Positions 26,987 to 35,189 of a DNA stretch of 64,000 bases are shown piece by piece. The number at the start of each line of letters is the position of its first letter. Positions within the stretch are counted from its first letter, which is position 1. A program made the position numbers and the translations under genes. Location of the stretch: positions 50,446 to 114,445 of the forward strand of contig NZ_RBZW01000014.1 in NCBI RefSeq assembly GCF_006543045.1. The letters run 5' to 3'. The DNA is from Salinadaptatus halalkaliphilus (lineage in GTDB: Archaea; Halobacteriota; Halobacteria; Halobacteriales; Natrialbaceae). A model generated the notes under the pieces. That model was not told where the DNA came from, did no database searches, and saw nothing but the letters and a program-made list of their open reading frames with translations.

Positions 26987-27922
26987 ATGTTCCGCCCATC
27001 CCGTCGTACCCTCCTCGCTTCCATCGGTGGGCTCGTCCTCAGTGGCTGTCTCTCCCGTGGTTCTCGAGGGGAATTGCCCGTCGAGGGAACGTTTCCCAAC
27101 GGCTACCCCGAGTACGACGACGTCGAGCGCGTCGTCGCCTACGGCGAAATCGACCCCGACACGACGCCGATCTACCTCGAGCCCTCGACGACGACGCTCA
27201 CCGAGAACGAGGGCGCAACGTTTACGTTGACCAACGCCGCCGGACGGACGTTCGCGCTCAATCCCTACGGCTGGCGGCTCCACAAACGGGTCGACGACAG
27301 ATGGTACCACGTCGCACCTTGGGAAGTCCCCCTCCCGTTGACCAATCTACGGGCCGGCGACAGCCACGTGTGGACGCTGCGCGTCGACAACGCAGCCCTC
27401 GAGCCCGGCGGATCACCCGACCGAGGCGGCGGTCAGGAGCCGAATCCGATCGCCGGCCTCGGCGGCGGCGAGTACGCGTTCGGTACCCGCGGCTGGTTCG
27501 AAGACGAATCCCACGAGGACGCCATCGGGTTCAGCGCCCGGTTCGACCTCGAGACCGAACCGCTCGAGTTGACGCCGTCGGATGCGATTTCGGAGACAAA
27601 ATGGGACGACGAAACGCTCGTGGCGATGTCCGATCGGGGTGACGCGGACAGCGACTCGACGCGACTTGGCGCCTACGAACTGGTCCGCACCGACGACGAT
27701 GTCCGGGGTGATCCCCACATCACCGAAACGCTGATGCGAAACGATCAGTTGCGCGATGTCGTCGCGCTGGCTCGCGAGTACGACGCCGACCGCGTTCGGC
27801 TCAAGGAGTACGACGGTACCCACCCGATCTTCGGCAGCCGGGACGACGGCTACTACGAGTACGACGGCGAGACGTACGAGATTTCGACGCGCGAACTCGA
27901 GGGCGACGAGACGGACGAGTAA
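26987..27922 (+). CDS. Tat-type lipoprotein with Ig-like domain, unknown function
   Basis: A 311-residue protein. The signal MFRPSRRTLLASIGGLVLSG has a twin-arginine and ends in the lipobox LSGC (Cys22). The mature protein begins with PNGYPEYDDVERVVAYGEID, and residues ~60-180 (TLTENEGATFTLTNAAG, HVWTLRVDN) look like an immunoglobulin-like beta-sandwich as in intracellular proteinase-inhibitor/BsuPI-type domains. The C-terminal part (LMRNDQLRDVVALAREYDAD) is helical. No enzyme motif is seen. It is monocistronic and ends ~95 bp before the biotin operon. Confidence 0.8.
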   Translation: MFRPSRRTLLASIGGLVLSGCLSRGSRGELPVEGTFPNGYPEYDDVERVVAYGEIDPDTTPIYLEPSTTTLTENEGATFTLTNAAGRTFALNPYGWRLHKRVDDRWYHVAPWEVPLPLTNLRAGDSHVWTLRVDNAALEPGGSPDRGGGQEPNPIAGLGGGEYAFGTRGWFEDESHEDAIGFSARFDLETEPLELTPSDAISETKWDDETLVAMSDRGDADSDSTRLGAYELVRTDDDVRGDPHITETLMRNDQLRDVVALAREYDADRVRLKEYDGTHPIFGSRDDGYYEYDGETYEISTRELEGDETDE

Positions 27923-27985
27923 CCGGCTGGAGTCGGTACGGCTGGAGTTGGCCGGGCACAGTCAAATATCGTGAGTATCCACAAC

Positions 27986-28004
27986 GGTTATATCCTCGTT
28001 AACC
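27986..28004. promoter_or_regulatory. Candidate promoter/operator of the biotin operon
   Basis: The inverted repeat GGTTA (27986-27990), 9-base spacer, TAACC (28000-28004) overlaps the TATA-like TTATAT (27988-27993). The bioB GTG is at 28017, about 27 bp after the TATA-like box, which fits a leaderless transcript. A biotin-responsive repressor could act here; this is inference. Confidence 0.4.
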
Positions 28005-28016
28005 ACTTTTCTAGTC

Positions 28017-29171
28017 GTGGTTTACGAGACAGGCAACGAGACGGTCGACGATGCACTCGAGCGCGTGCTGGCCGGCGAGCAACTCGACCGGACCGACGGA
28101 CTGGCACTGATAGCCCAGCCGGTCGAGCCCCTCGCCGACGCCGGTGCGGTCGTGCGCGATCAGTTCGGCGACGGCACGGTCGACGCGTGCTCGATCGTCA
28201 ACGCGAAAGCGGGCAACTGCGCCGAGGACTGCGGCTTTTGCGCGCAGTCGGTCCACTTCGACACCGGTATCGACACCTACGGCTTTCTCGGCCCGGAGAA
28301 GATCCTCGAGGCGGCCAAGCGAGCCGAACGCGACGGCGCCCAGCGCTTTGGCATTGTCGTCGCCGAGAAAGGCGTCTCGAAGGAGAACCGTCCCGAGGAG
28401 TGGCAGGATGTCCTCGAGTCCATCCGTCGCGTCCGCGACGAGTGCGATCTCGAGGTCGACGCCTCGCTGGGGATTCTCACCGAGGAAGAGGCCGCGATCC
28501 TCGCCGACGAAGGGATCAATCACTACAATCACAACATCGAGACCTCGCCGAACTACTTTCCCGAGATCGTCGAGACCCACAGCTTCGAGGATCGGGTACA
28601 GACGCTCGAGGTCGCCAAAGAGGCCGGTATGGACCTCTGTGCCGGCGTCATCCTCGGTATGGGCGAGTCGCCGACCGACCGCGTCGAGGCCGCGATCGCG
28701 CTACAGGACATCGGTATCTCCTCGCTGCCGGTCAACGTCCTTAATCCCGTCGCGGGGACGCCACTCGCTGAGCGAGGTGTCGACATCACTACCGAGGAGA
28801 TCGTCAAGACGGTCGCCGTCTACAAACTCCTTCATCCCGACTCGCGGGTTCGACTCACCGGCGGCCGGGAGGTCAACCTCGAGCCCGAGGAACAGCACCT
28901 CCCCCTCGAGGCCGGCGCCGATGGTATCCTCACCGGCGACTACCTCACGACGGAGGGCCAATCGCCCGCCGAGGATATCGAAATCATCGAGCGCGCCGGC
29001 CTCGAGCCGAATCGGGAGACGAACGCGTTCGATCCCGAGGCGGTCAAAGCACGCCACGGTAATTCGGAGACAGCGGCGAGTGAGACGGCCCCGGACGACG
29101 CGGCCGCGAGTACAGGTCCAACCTCGAGTGACGCGACCGTAAATACGGATCCGGAACCGAGCGATGACTGA
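28017..29171 (+). CDS. bioB: Biotin synthase
   Basis: A 384-residue radical-SAM enzyme that inserts sulfur into dethiobiotin to form biotin. The [4Fe-4S] motif is AGNCAEDCGFCAQS, with YNHNIETSPNYFPEI and the later family motif NFLNPV-like SLPVNVLNPVAGTPL. The GTG start (GTGGTTTACGAGACA) follows the TATA box at the expected distance. The last ~35 residues, rich in Ala, Thr, Ser and Asp, extend past the usual family end. First gene of the operon bioB-bioU-bioF-bioD; 57 bp to the next gene. Confidence 0.97.
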   Translation: MVYETGNETVDDALERVLAGEQLDRTDGLALIAQPVEPLADAGAVVRDQFGDGTVDACSIVNAKAGNCAEDCGFCAQSVHFDTGIDTYGFLGPEKILEAAKRAERDGAQRFGIVVAEKGVSKENRPEEWQDVLESIRRVRDECDLEVDASLGILTEEEAAILADEGINHYNHNIETSPNYFPEIVETHSFEDRVQTLEVAKEAGMDLCAGVILGMGESPTDRVEAAIALQDIGISSLPVNVLNPVAGTPLAERGVDITTEEIVKTVAVYKLLHPDSRVRLTGGREVNLEPEEQHLPLEAGADGILTGDYLTTEGQSPAEDIEIIERAGLEPNRETNAFDPEAVKARHGNSETAASETAPDDAAASTGPTSSDATVNTDPEPSDD

Positions 29172-29228
29172 CCAACACGCGCTAGCCAACGACGAGCGAC
29201 CGACACGCGCTACCCGACAACGACGATA

Positions 29229-30338
29229 ATGGACGAAATCACGTTTGCAGTACTTGGCACCGGTGGAATCGGCCGACGAGCACTCGAAGTGAGCCAGCAC
29301 AAGGACGCCCTGACGCCGGTCGCGGCCTGTGATCGCCACGGGACCGCGATCGACTTCGACGGCCTCGATGTCGACGAACTGCTCGCCGCGACGGAAGGGA
29401 ATATCGACAGCGGACCGGGTGACGACGAGATTGCGACCGACGGCGGGTCGGGTGCGACGGCGGCCGACGGCGTTGGGCCGACGCAGCAACGAGATACCGG
29501 CGGCGACGGCGTCAAACAACACGGCGACGGCAAAGGCGTCGTCGCCTCGAGTCAAGCTCGTGCGAGCGAGGACCCGATTCAGGACGTCATCGACCACGGC
29601 GATGGGATCGACGCGGTCTTGCTCGCGGTGCCGAACTACGAGCACGACTTCATCCCACGGACGGCAGATCGGTTTCTCGAGGGTGGCTACGCGGGCGTGT
29701 TGATCGACGTGCTCAAGCGCTCGCGCGTGATCGACATGCTCGACGAGCGCAGCGCGGACTTCGAGGATGCCGGCATCACCTTCGTCTGTGGCGCTGGCGC
29801 GACGCCGGGACTCTTGACAGGTGCCGCGGCACTCGCCGCCCAGTCGTTCGTCGAGGTCACCGAGGTCGAGATCTGGTGGGGCGTTGGCCTCAAGTCGGGC
29901 TACGAGGACAACCGCGGCACGGTCCGCGAAGATATCGCTCACCTGCCGGGATACGACATCGAGACCGCACGCGAGTTGAGCGACGAAGAGATCGAAGCGA
30001 TCATCGACGACCACGACGGCGTCATCGAGTTCCAAGACATGGAACACGCTGACGACGTCCTCTTAGAGCGTGCCGGTATCTGCGAGGCCGAGGATGTCAC
30101 CGTCGGCGGGATTCTCGACGTCGAGAGCGACGCGAAGCCGACGACGACGACCGTCTCGGTGACCGGTCGAACCTTCGACGGTGAGACGGCGACGAACACC
30201 TTCGAACTCGGCGACCGGACGAGCATGGAAGCGAACGTCAACGGTCCCGCGCTGGGGTATCTCTCGGCCGGCGTTCGTCGGAATTGGGCCGGTGAGTACG
30301 GCGTTTTCGGACCAGCAGAGCTGTTGCCACGATTTTGA
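29229..30338 (+). CDS. bioU: BioU-type (S)-8-amino-7-oxononanoate synthase / carboxylating dehydrogenase
   Basis: A 369-residue NAD(P)-binding protein of the saccharopine/homoserine dehydrogenase type. The Rossmann motif is FAVLGTGGIGRRAL. Known of the family: BioU of cyanobacteria, also reported from haloarchaea, replaces the aminotransferase BioA; it converts 8-amino-7-oxononanoate toward the carbamate form of diaminopelargonate and gives up the amino group of its own lysine, so each molecule acts once. Here Lys163 in LIDVLKRSRVIDML is the candidate donor. The gene sits exactly where bioA would, between bioB and bioF, and no bioA is present. Residues ~57-113 are a Gly/Asp/Ala low-complexity insertion inside the dinucleotide domain. 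Assignment rests on fold, context and memory of the family. Confidence 0.75.
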   Translation: MDEITFAVLGTGGIGRRALEVSQHKDALTPVAACDRHGTAIDFDGLDVDELLAATEGNIDSGPGDDEIATDGGSGATAADGVGPTQQRDTGGDGVKQHGDGKGVVASSQARASEDPIQDVIDHGDGIDAVLLAVPNYEHDFIPRTADRFLEGGYAGVLIDVLKRSRVIDMLDERSADFEDAGITFVCGAGATPGLLTGAAALAAQSFVEVTEVEIWWGVGLKSGYEDNRGTVREDIAHLPGYDIETARELSDEEIEAIIDDHDGVIEFQDMEHADDVLLERAGICEAEDVTVGGILDVESDAKPTTTTVSVTGRTFDGETATNTFELGDRTSMEANVNGPALGYLSAGVRRNWAGEYGVFGPAELLPRF

Positions 30339-30394
30339 ATCGCCCGAGGCCAAACCGTGACAGTGAAATCGTGGCACCGTCAGCATTGATCCGA

Positions 30395-31600
30395 ATGGAA
30401 GACCGCGGGTTCGATCTCGAGAGCCGACTCGAGTCCCTTCAGTCGCAGGACCTGAAACGAACGCTGTCACCGGTCGATCGGGTGGCCGAACGGGGCTACT
30501 TCGCGGCACCCTCTGGGGGCGAATTGCCGGTACTCGAGGGCTCGGAGGCGCTGGTGTTTGCCTCGAACAACTATCTCGGGCTCACCGCCGACGAGCGTAT
30601 CGAGGAGGCGGTGACCCAGGCGGCTGCGACCGTTGGAACCGGTGCTGGCGCGAGCCGGTTGGTCACCGGTGATACGCTCGTCCATCGTGACCTCGAGCGC
30701 CAACTCGCCGAGACCAAAGACACCGAGCGGGCGCTGGTCTTTTCCTCGGGCTACGCCGCAAACGTCGGCACGATCGCCGCTCTCGAGCCGGACGTAATCT
30801 TCTCGGACGAACACAACCACGCGAGTATCATCGACGGCTGTCGACTCGCCGCTGCCGACACCGTCGTCTACGATCACTGTGACCTCGCGAGCTTACGGAT
30901 CGCCCTCGAGGAGCAGGCGACGCGAGGCGGCGAGGACGAGTCTTGGCTGATCGTCACCGATTCCATCTTCAGCATGGACGGGACCGTCGCCCCGCTGACC
31001 GGGATCGCCGACCTGGCAGACGAGTACGGTGCGTGGGTGATGGTCGACGAAGCACACGCGACTGGCCTGTACGCCGACGGCGGCGGCGTCGTGCAGGCCG
31101 AAGGACTCGCGGATCGCATCGACGTCCAGCTTGGCACGCTCTCGAAGGCACTCGCCAGCCAGGGCGGCTACATCGCCGGTAACGAGGCGCTGATCGAGTA
31201 TCTCGTCAACGAGGCTCGGTCGTTCGTCTTCTCGACCGGCCTCACGCCGCCGGCGGCCGCTGCGGCGAGCGAGGCGTTACACGTCGCCCGCCACGACGAC
31301 GTTCGCGAGCGACTCTGGGACAACGTCGCCCACCTCCGGGACGGTCTCGAGGCCATGGGCTTTGCCATCACCGGCGACTCCCAGATTCTCCCCGTTCGCG
31401 TGGGGAATCGACAGGATGCACTCATGCTCGCCGACGGCTTGCGCGAACGCAACGTCGTCGCGCCGGCGATTCGCCCGCCGACGGTCCCCGAGGGGACGAG
31501 TCGCATTCGGGTCACGCCGACGGCCGCCCACAGCCGCGACGATATCGTCACCTGTCTCGAGGCGTTCCAGGCGGCCGGTGAGGAGGTGGGGCTGCTGTGA
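30395..31600 (+). CDS. bioF: 8-amino-7-oxononanoate synthase
   Basis: About 401 residues from the ATG at 30395 (MEDRGFDLESRLESLQSQ). A PLP enzyme of the alpha-oxoamine synthase group that condenses pimeloyl thioester with L-alanine. Motifs: FASNNYLGLTADERI, AGASRLVTGDTLVHRDLE, MVDEAHATG, and the PLP-lysine in LGTLSKALASQGGYIAG. Family length is normal. The stop codon overlaps the bioD start (GTGA), showing translational coupling. It supplies the KAPA used by the BioU-type enzyme encoded just upstream. Confidence 0.95.
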   Translation: MEDRGFDLESRLESLQSQDLKRTLSPVDRVAERGYFAAPSGGELPVLEGSEALVFASNNYLGLTADERIEEAVTQAAATVGTGAGASRLVTGDTLVHRDLERQLAETKDTERALVFSSGYAANVGTIAALEPDVIFSDEHNHASIIDGCRLAAADTVVYDHCDLASLRIALEEQATRGGEDESWLIVTDSIFSMDGTVAPLTGIADLADEYGAWVMVDEAHATGLYADGGGVVQAEGLADRIDVQLGTLSKALASQGGYIAGNEALIEYLVNEARSFVFSTGLTPPAAAAASEALHVARHDDVRERLWDNVAHLRDGLEAMGFAITGDSQILPVRVGNRQDALMLADGLRERNVVAPAIRPPTVPEGTSRIRVTPTAAHSRDDIVTCLEAFQAAGEEVGLL

Positions 31601-32313
31601 GCGACGCCACCGGTCCGATCGCGGTCGTCGGTACCGGCACCGGTATCGGCAAGACCGTCGTCACGGCGGGACTGACGCGCTGGCTTCGCGAAGAGGGGAT
31701 CGACGCGCGAGCGATCAAACCCGCCCAGACCGGCTATCCGCCGGACGACGATGCAGGATTCGTCGTGGAGGCCTGTGCCGACCCCGAGGCGGCCACCTGC
31801 CCGCGCTATCTCGAGCCCGCACTCGCCCCACGGGTCGCCGCCGATGTCGCCGAGGAAGCACTCGATTACGAGGCGATCCGTGCGGCCTGTGAGCGCGAGA
31901 TCGAACGCACGGCGCTCCCGCTGCTCGAAGGCATCGGTGGCCTGCGCGTGCCGCTGGCCGAAGACCACGAGGTGATCGACCTCGTTGCCGATCTCGGGGC
32001 GACGGCCATCGTCGTCACCCGCTCCGGACTGGGGACGCTAAATCACACCGCGCTCTCCGTCGACGCCCTCGAGCGCCGCGATGTCGATGTCGTCGGCATC
32101 GTCTGTAACGAGTATCGAGCCGATACCGTCGCCGAACGGACGAACCCGACCGAACTCGAACGGATGACCGGCTACGACGTCGAGACGGTGCCGCCGATCG
32201 GTTCGGGACGCGAAGACGAAGCGGCCGATCCATCACCGGAACGGCTCGCTATCGGCGTCTACGACGCGCTCTCGGACGCCTTTCTCGAGGAACTGGCCGG
32301 TTATCCCCGGTAA
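31597..32313 (+). CDS. bioD: Dethiobiotin synthase
   Basis: A 238-residue P-loop protein with a GTG start. It closes the ureido ring of dethiobiotin from diaminopelargonate (or its carbamate), ATP and CO2. The Walker A-like motif is VVGTGTGIGKTVVTAGL, followed by IKPAQTGYPP with the substrate Lys, EGIGGLRVPLAEDHEV and VRSGLGTLNHT-like VTRSGLGTLNHTALS. Last gene of the operon. If BioU already delivers the carbamate, BioD could act on that intermediate; this is known for BioU systems and inferred here. No pimeloyl-CoA synthesis gene (bioW, bioC/bioH) is in the window. Confidence 0.95.
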   Translation: MSDATGPIAVVGTGTGIGKTVVTAGLTRWLREEGIDARAIKPAQTGYPPDDDAGFVVEACADPEAATCPRYLEPALAPRVAADVAEEALDYEAIRAACEREIERTALPLLEGIGGLRVPLAEDHEVIDLVADLGATAIVVTRSGLGTLNHTALSVDALERRDVDVVGIVCNEYRADTVAERTNPTELERMTGYDVETVPPIGSGREDEAADPSPERLAIGVYDALSDAFLEELAGYPR

Positions 32314-32351
32314 TCTGGACCAACGGATCGACGCTGGCGGCGAGGTCGAAC

Positions 32352-33842
32352 TCAGAAGAAATCGTTCAGGCCAGCCTGGTCGTCGTCCGACTCGTGTCCT
32401 GCTGTCTCGGCCGTACTTTCGGCGGACGACGACTCGTTCGAGGACGCAGGCGACTGTCGATCGGCGTCGGTGTCGTCCGGGCGCTCCGTGGCGGATGCTG
32501 TGTCTTCACTCCCATCGCTATCCGCGTCGTCGGGTTGGAAGAACGCCGATCCGGAGTGTTCGACCGTCGTCTCGGCGATTCGCTCTTCGGCGTCCTCGAC
32601 GATTGACTCGACCTTGTTGGTCTCTTTGCCACTGCCGGTGACGAACGATACCTCCGACTCGTCCAGATTGTAGGTGGCGGCCATCTGGACGGTCCGCTCG
32701 CGGTTCTTGCAGTGATGGGTGATCGCCGAGAGGAACGGCAGAATTTCCCGCCGTGCCGTCGCGACGCTCGTCCCCTCGCGCTCGGCGATGCGTTCGGCGA
32801 TCCCGTCGCGGGTGTTGCGTGTCCCCTTGCTGCGGCCGAGTTTCGACCAGTAACTCGGCGGCCCATAGCGGGTCCAGCCGCCTTTCGGCTCGCGGCGGGA
32901 GGCAGCCACGCCGGCGGTCATGTTGTCCGTCGCGTACCGCCAGTAGGAGTAGTTCTGACTCGAGCGGACGCGCCCGAGCCAGCGATCGGCGTTCGCGAAG
33001 AACTCGTAGGCGTCCGCGAGTTCGGCGCCCGCGTAGTCCTTCGGGACGTTGTCCTCGAGCCAGTTGAGCATCTCGTCTGGGTTCTCGTCGACGTCGTAGG
33101 ACGCGCGCAGGGCGGCCTCGGCGCCGGCCTCCTTGATGACCGTATCGAGGAAGTCGAAGATGCCTTCGGTCCGGTCGCGCTCGCCGGTGACGATGTCGTC
33201 GACGGTCAGCCGCGACGTGTCCTCCGCGACAGCCTGCAGATCGTTGACCGCCGAACGCAGATCGCCGCTGGTGTCGTCGGCGATCTTCTCGAGAGCTTCC
33301 TCTTCGAACTCGATTCCTTCACGACGGCAGATATCCCGTAGCACGGGGACGATCGAGCGAGCCGAAACATCACGGAACTCGATCGTCTCACACGAGTTGC
33401 GAAGTGACTGGCTCATGTCGTAGAACTCGTTGGCCACGAGGACGATCGGCTGGTTGGCGTCGTTGACGACTCGCGTGACTTCCCGAGAGCCGCCGTAGTC
33501 GGCGTTGCCGTGGAAGTTGTCGGCCTCGTCTAAGATGACGAGCCGTCGGCCCGACTCACCGGCGGTCAGCGTTCCGCTCTTTGCGGCTTCGCCTGCGATA
33601 CGCTCGATGACATCGGCCTGGCGGTCGTCGCTGGCGTTGAGTTCCATCACCGGCCAGCCCATGTCGTTTGCCAGCGCGTGGGCCGCCGAAGTCTTCCCGA
33701 TGCCTGGCGAGCCGTGGACGATCACCGCATCCCGGTGGTCGTCCCACGATGTCGCCCACTCCTCGAGTTTGTCGCGGGCCTTGTTGTTCCCACGCACCTC
33801 CGACAGCGTCGTCGGGCGGTACGTTTCGGTCCAGTCGCTCAT
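32352..33842 (-). CDS. rfcL: Replication factor C large subunit
   Basis: A 496-residue AAA+ clamp-loader subunit that with RfcS opens the PCNA ring at primer ends. N-terminal WTETYRPTTLSEVRGNNKA; Walker A VHGSPGIGKTSAAHAL; Walker B VILDEADNFHG; sensor 1 region IVLVANEFYDMSQSLRNSC. Domain III and a long charged tail follow. The C-terminal AGLNDFF resembles a PCNA-binding peptide. TAAACGCGACTC ~28 bp upstream of the ATG looks like a leaderless promoter. The stop of the vapC gene lies only 43 bp upstream, and a copy of this promoter with the first five codons occurs again at 34653-34713. Confidence 0.96.
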   Translation of the reverse strand: MSDWTETYRPTTLSEVRGNNKARDKLEEWATSWDDHRDAVIVHGSPGIGKTSAAHALANDMGWPVMELNASDDRQADVIERIAGEAAKSGTLTAGESGRRLVILDEADNFHGNADYGGSREVTRVVNDANQPIVLVANEFYDMSQSLRNSCETIEFRDVSARSIVPVLRDICRREGIEFEEEALEKIADDTSGDLRSAVNDLQAVAEDTSRLTVDDIVTGERDRTEGIFDFLDTVIKEAGAEAALRASYDVDENPDEMLNWLEDNVPKDYAGAELADAYEFFANADRWLGRVRSSQNYSYWRYATDNMTAGVAASRREPKGGWTRYGPPSYWSKLGRSKGTRNTRDGIAERIAEREGTSVATARREILPFLSAITHHCKNRERTVQMAATYNLDESEVSFVTGSGKETNKVESIVEDAEERIAETTVEHSGSAFFQPDDADSDGSEDTASATERPDDTDADRQSPASSNESSSAESTAETAGHESDDDQAGLNDFF

Positions 33843-33890
33843 TGAGAGATTGTTGGGGTGAGTCGCGTTTAGTGGTTGCGGAGCGTCACT
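33827..33890. repeat. Direct repeat flanking vapBC, copy 1 (rfcL promoter and first codons)
   Basis: These ~64 bp hold CGGTCCAGTCGCTCATT (rfcL codons 1-5), then TGGGGTGAGTCGCGTTTAGT and GGTTGCGG. About 85% of positions recur at 34653-34713. The last bases overlap the 3' end of vapC. Confidence 0.8.
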
Positions 33891-34260
33891 CCTCGGCGAC
33901 TGTTTTCAGGTCGAGACGCGGTGTAACGTCGTCATACGTGTCGTCGCTCGAAACGATGGTATCACCATCTGATTCGACGAGGTGGAGCGCATCGAACGGT
34001 GTGAACCCGTGGTCTTCGACGTAGGTCGCTGCGGAGACGACGGTCTCGACATCACCACGTACCTCGACGAGGGCGGCAGCGTTCGTGACGACACGTTCGG
34101 TGTCTCGATCCTCGCGATAAGCGACCATCAGGAGTTCGATGAGCGTGAACTGTGATGTCCACAACTCGTCACGGTGCTCGTGGTATACCGACTCAGCGGC
34201 ATCTCCGAGCCAGTCGTCGTCCTTAATCAGTGCAAGAAGGAAGTCGGTTTCCGCATACAT
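33886..34260 (-). CDS. vapC: PIN-domain ribonuclease toxin (VapC-type)
   Basis: A 124-residue PIN-domain protein. Acidic residues that bind Mg2+ are seen in MYAETDFLLALIKDDD (Asp6), SQFTLIELLMVAY (Glu), GFTPFDALHLVESDG (Asp) and IVSSDDTYDD (Asp). VapC toxins cleave RNA, often initiator tRNA or rRNA; the target here is unknown. The ATG follows directly on the antitoxin stop codon (TAG ATG with no gap), so they are one operon. The pair lies between two copies of the rfcL promoter region, suggesting recent insertion. Confidence 0.92.
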   Translation of the reverse strand: MYAETDFLLALIKDDDWLGDAAESVYHEHRDELWTSQFTLIELLMVAYREDRDTERVVTNAAALVEVRGDVETVVSAATYVEDHGFTPFDALHLVESDGDTIVSSDDTYDDVTPRLDLKTVAEE

Positions 34261-34491
34261 CTATCGTCCGGCCTCGTCGAGCGCTGCATTGCGCGCTTCT
34301 TCACGGAGTTCGTCTGCCGATTTTTCGACATCCTCGAATTCGTCCCTAAGGGCCTCGAGCGGGTCATCGGCGACAGGAACCAGTTTAACACCGTCGGAAA
34401 GCTGAACGACGTGATATCGGTCCCCGTATCGCTCTCGGACCTCCTTCGGGAGCGTGAGACGGCCACGGTCGTCAAGCGCTACGTCAGACAT
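34261..34491 (-). CDS. vapB: AbrB-type antitoxin
   Basis: 76 residues from the ATG at 34491 (MSDVALDDRGRLTLPKEVRE). A swapped-hairpin AbrB/SpoVT DNA-binding domain covers residues 1-45: DDRGRLTLPKEVRERYGDRY, VVQLSDGVKLVPV. The C-terminal acidic helix (DPLEALRDEFEDVEKSADEL) would wrap the toxin. An in-frame extension to 34548 has no conserved residues. It should repress its own promoter; ATATATG at ~34531-34537 is a TATA candidate. Confidence 0.92.
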   Translation of the reverse strand: MSDVALDDRGRLTLPKEVRERYGDRYHVVQLSDGVKLVPVADDPLEALRDEFEDVEKSADELREEARNAALDEAGR

Positions 34492-34889
34492 ATCTCGGTG
34501 TACGGTGGGCGAAAGTAAAAGCGTTCCCCGATATATGTGGATACCCATTCCACGTCCACTTGTCGGAGTTTGTCTCTACATTCACGAGCGGCCGGCGACA
34601 GATATTCGGCGTTCTCAGTACATCGAATCTACATCGTATTTGTTCGACTGCACGGTCCAGTCGCTCATTGACGCGTGGTTGGGGCGAGTCGCGTTTAGTG
34701 GTTGCGGGTCACTTCTCACGGACCGTCTCCGGTCGAGGTGGGTTGTGAAACGACCGTGCATATGCCCTTATATTCTACCAATTATCTCGATACTGCCTAT
34801 CCCATGTATTCATTTGAGGCGAAGCATTATATACGAAAACGGTGTTGATTCGAGTACGCAGACGCCACTCGCGATGCCAACTCCATACC
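34492..34889. other. Intergenic region with vapBC promoter and a relic of the rfcL 5' end
   Basis: No intact gene is seen. On the minus strand the copied rfcL start (ATG at 34668) leads into a 17-codon frame MSDWTVQSNKYDVDSMY and a stop, so only codons 1-5 match rfcL. The 34720-34840 part is AT-rich (CATATGCCCTTATATTCTACC) and probably holds the promoter of the next plus-strand gene. Confidence 0.55.
34653..34713. repeat. Direct repeat flanking vapBC, copy 2
   Basis: It matches 33827-33890: CGGTCCAGTCGCTCATTGA, TGGGGCGAGTCGCGTTTAGT, GGTTGCGG and a final GTCACT. It retains a promoter-like element and start codon but no rfcL body. Confidence 0.8.
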
Positions 34890-35150
34890 ATGACACCGCA
34901 ACTCGCCCACCTCGAGTCCGCCCGAACCGACGCCGACCGAACGCCCGACGCACCGTTTCCGTACGCTAGTACCGACACCGGCTTTGCCCTCGCCCAGTAC
35001 CCCGCTCGGGGAGTGCTCCGGCCGGCCGAGCCGACAGCGGCGGTCGGCGCTGCGGGGTCGACGGCCTGTCCCGCCTGCGACGGAGAGACGATCAACGGTG
35101 CCGGCCTGTTCGTCTGCACGTCGTGTGACTGGACCGGTATCCTTCGATAG
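34890..35150 (+). CDS. Small protein with C-terminal zinc ribbon
   Basis: 86 residues from the ATG at 34890 (MTPQLAHLESARTDADRTPD). The N-terminal ~55 residues are hydrophilic, Ala/Pro-rich. The C-terminus is a zinc ribbon: TACPACDGETINGAGLFVCT, then SCDWTGILR, i.e. C-x2-C ... C-x2-C. Very short zinc-finger proteins of this type are common in haloarchaea; functions are mostly unknown. It converges on the aminotransferase gene with 39 bp between. Confidence 0.78.
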   Translation: MTPQLAHLESARTDADRTPDAPFPYASTDTGFALAQYPARGVLRPAEPTAAVGAAGSTACPACDGETINGAGLFVCTSCDWTGILR

Positions 35151-35189
35151 CTCGCGACGACGAACTGGTAACGGCTCGAGACGGCCGAC

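Noticed and set aside
27986..28004. Classical BirA operator
   Set aside because: The arms are GGTTA...TAACC, the opposite orientation to the AACC...GGTT of known BirA sites, and the spacing is shorter.
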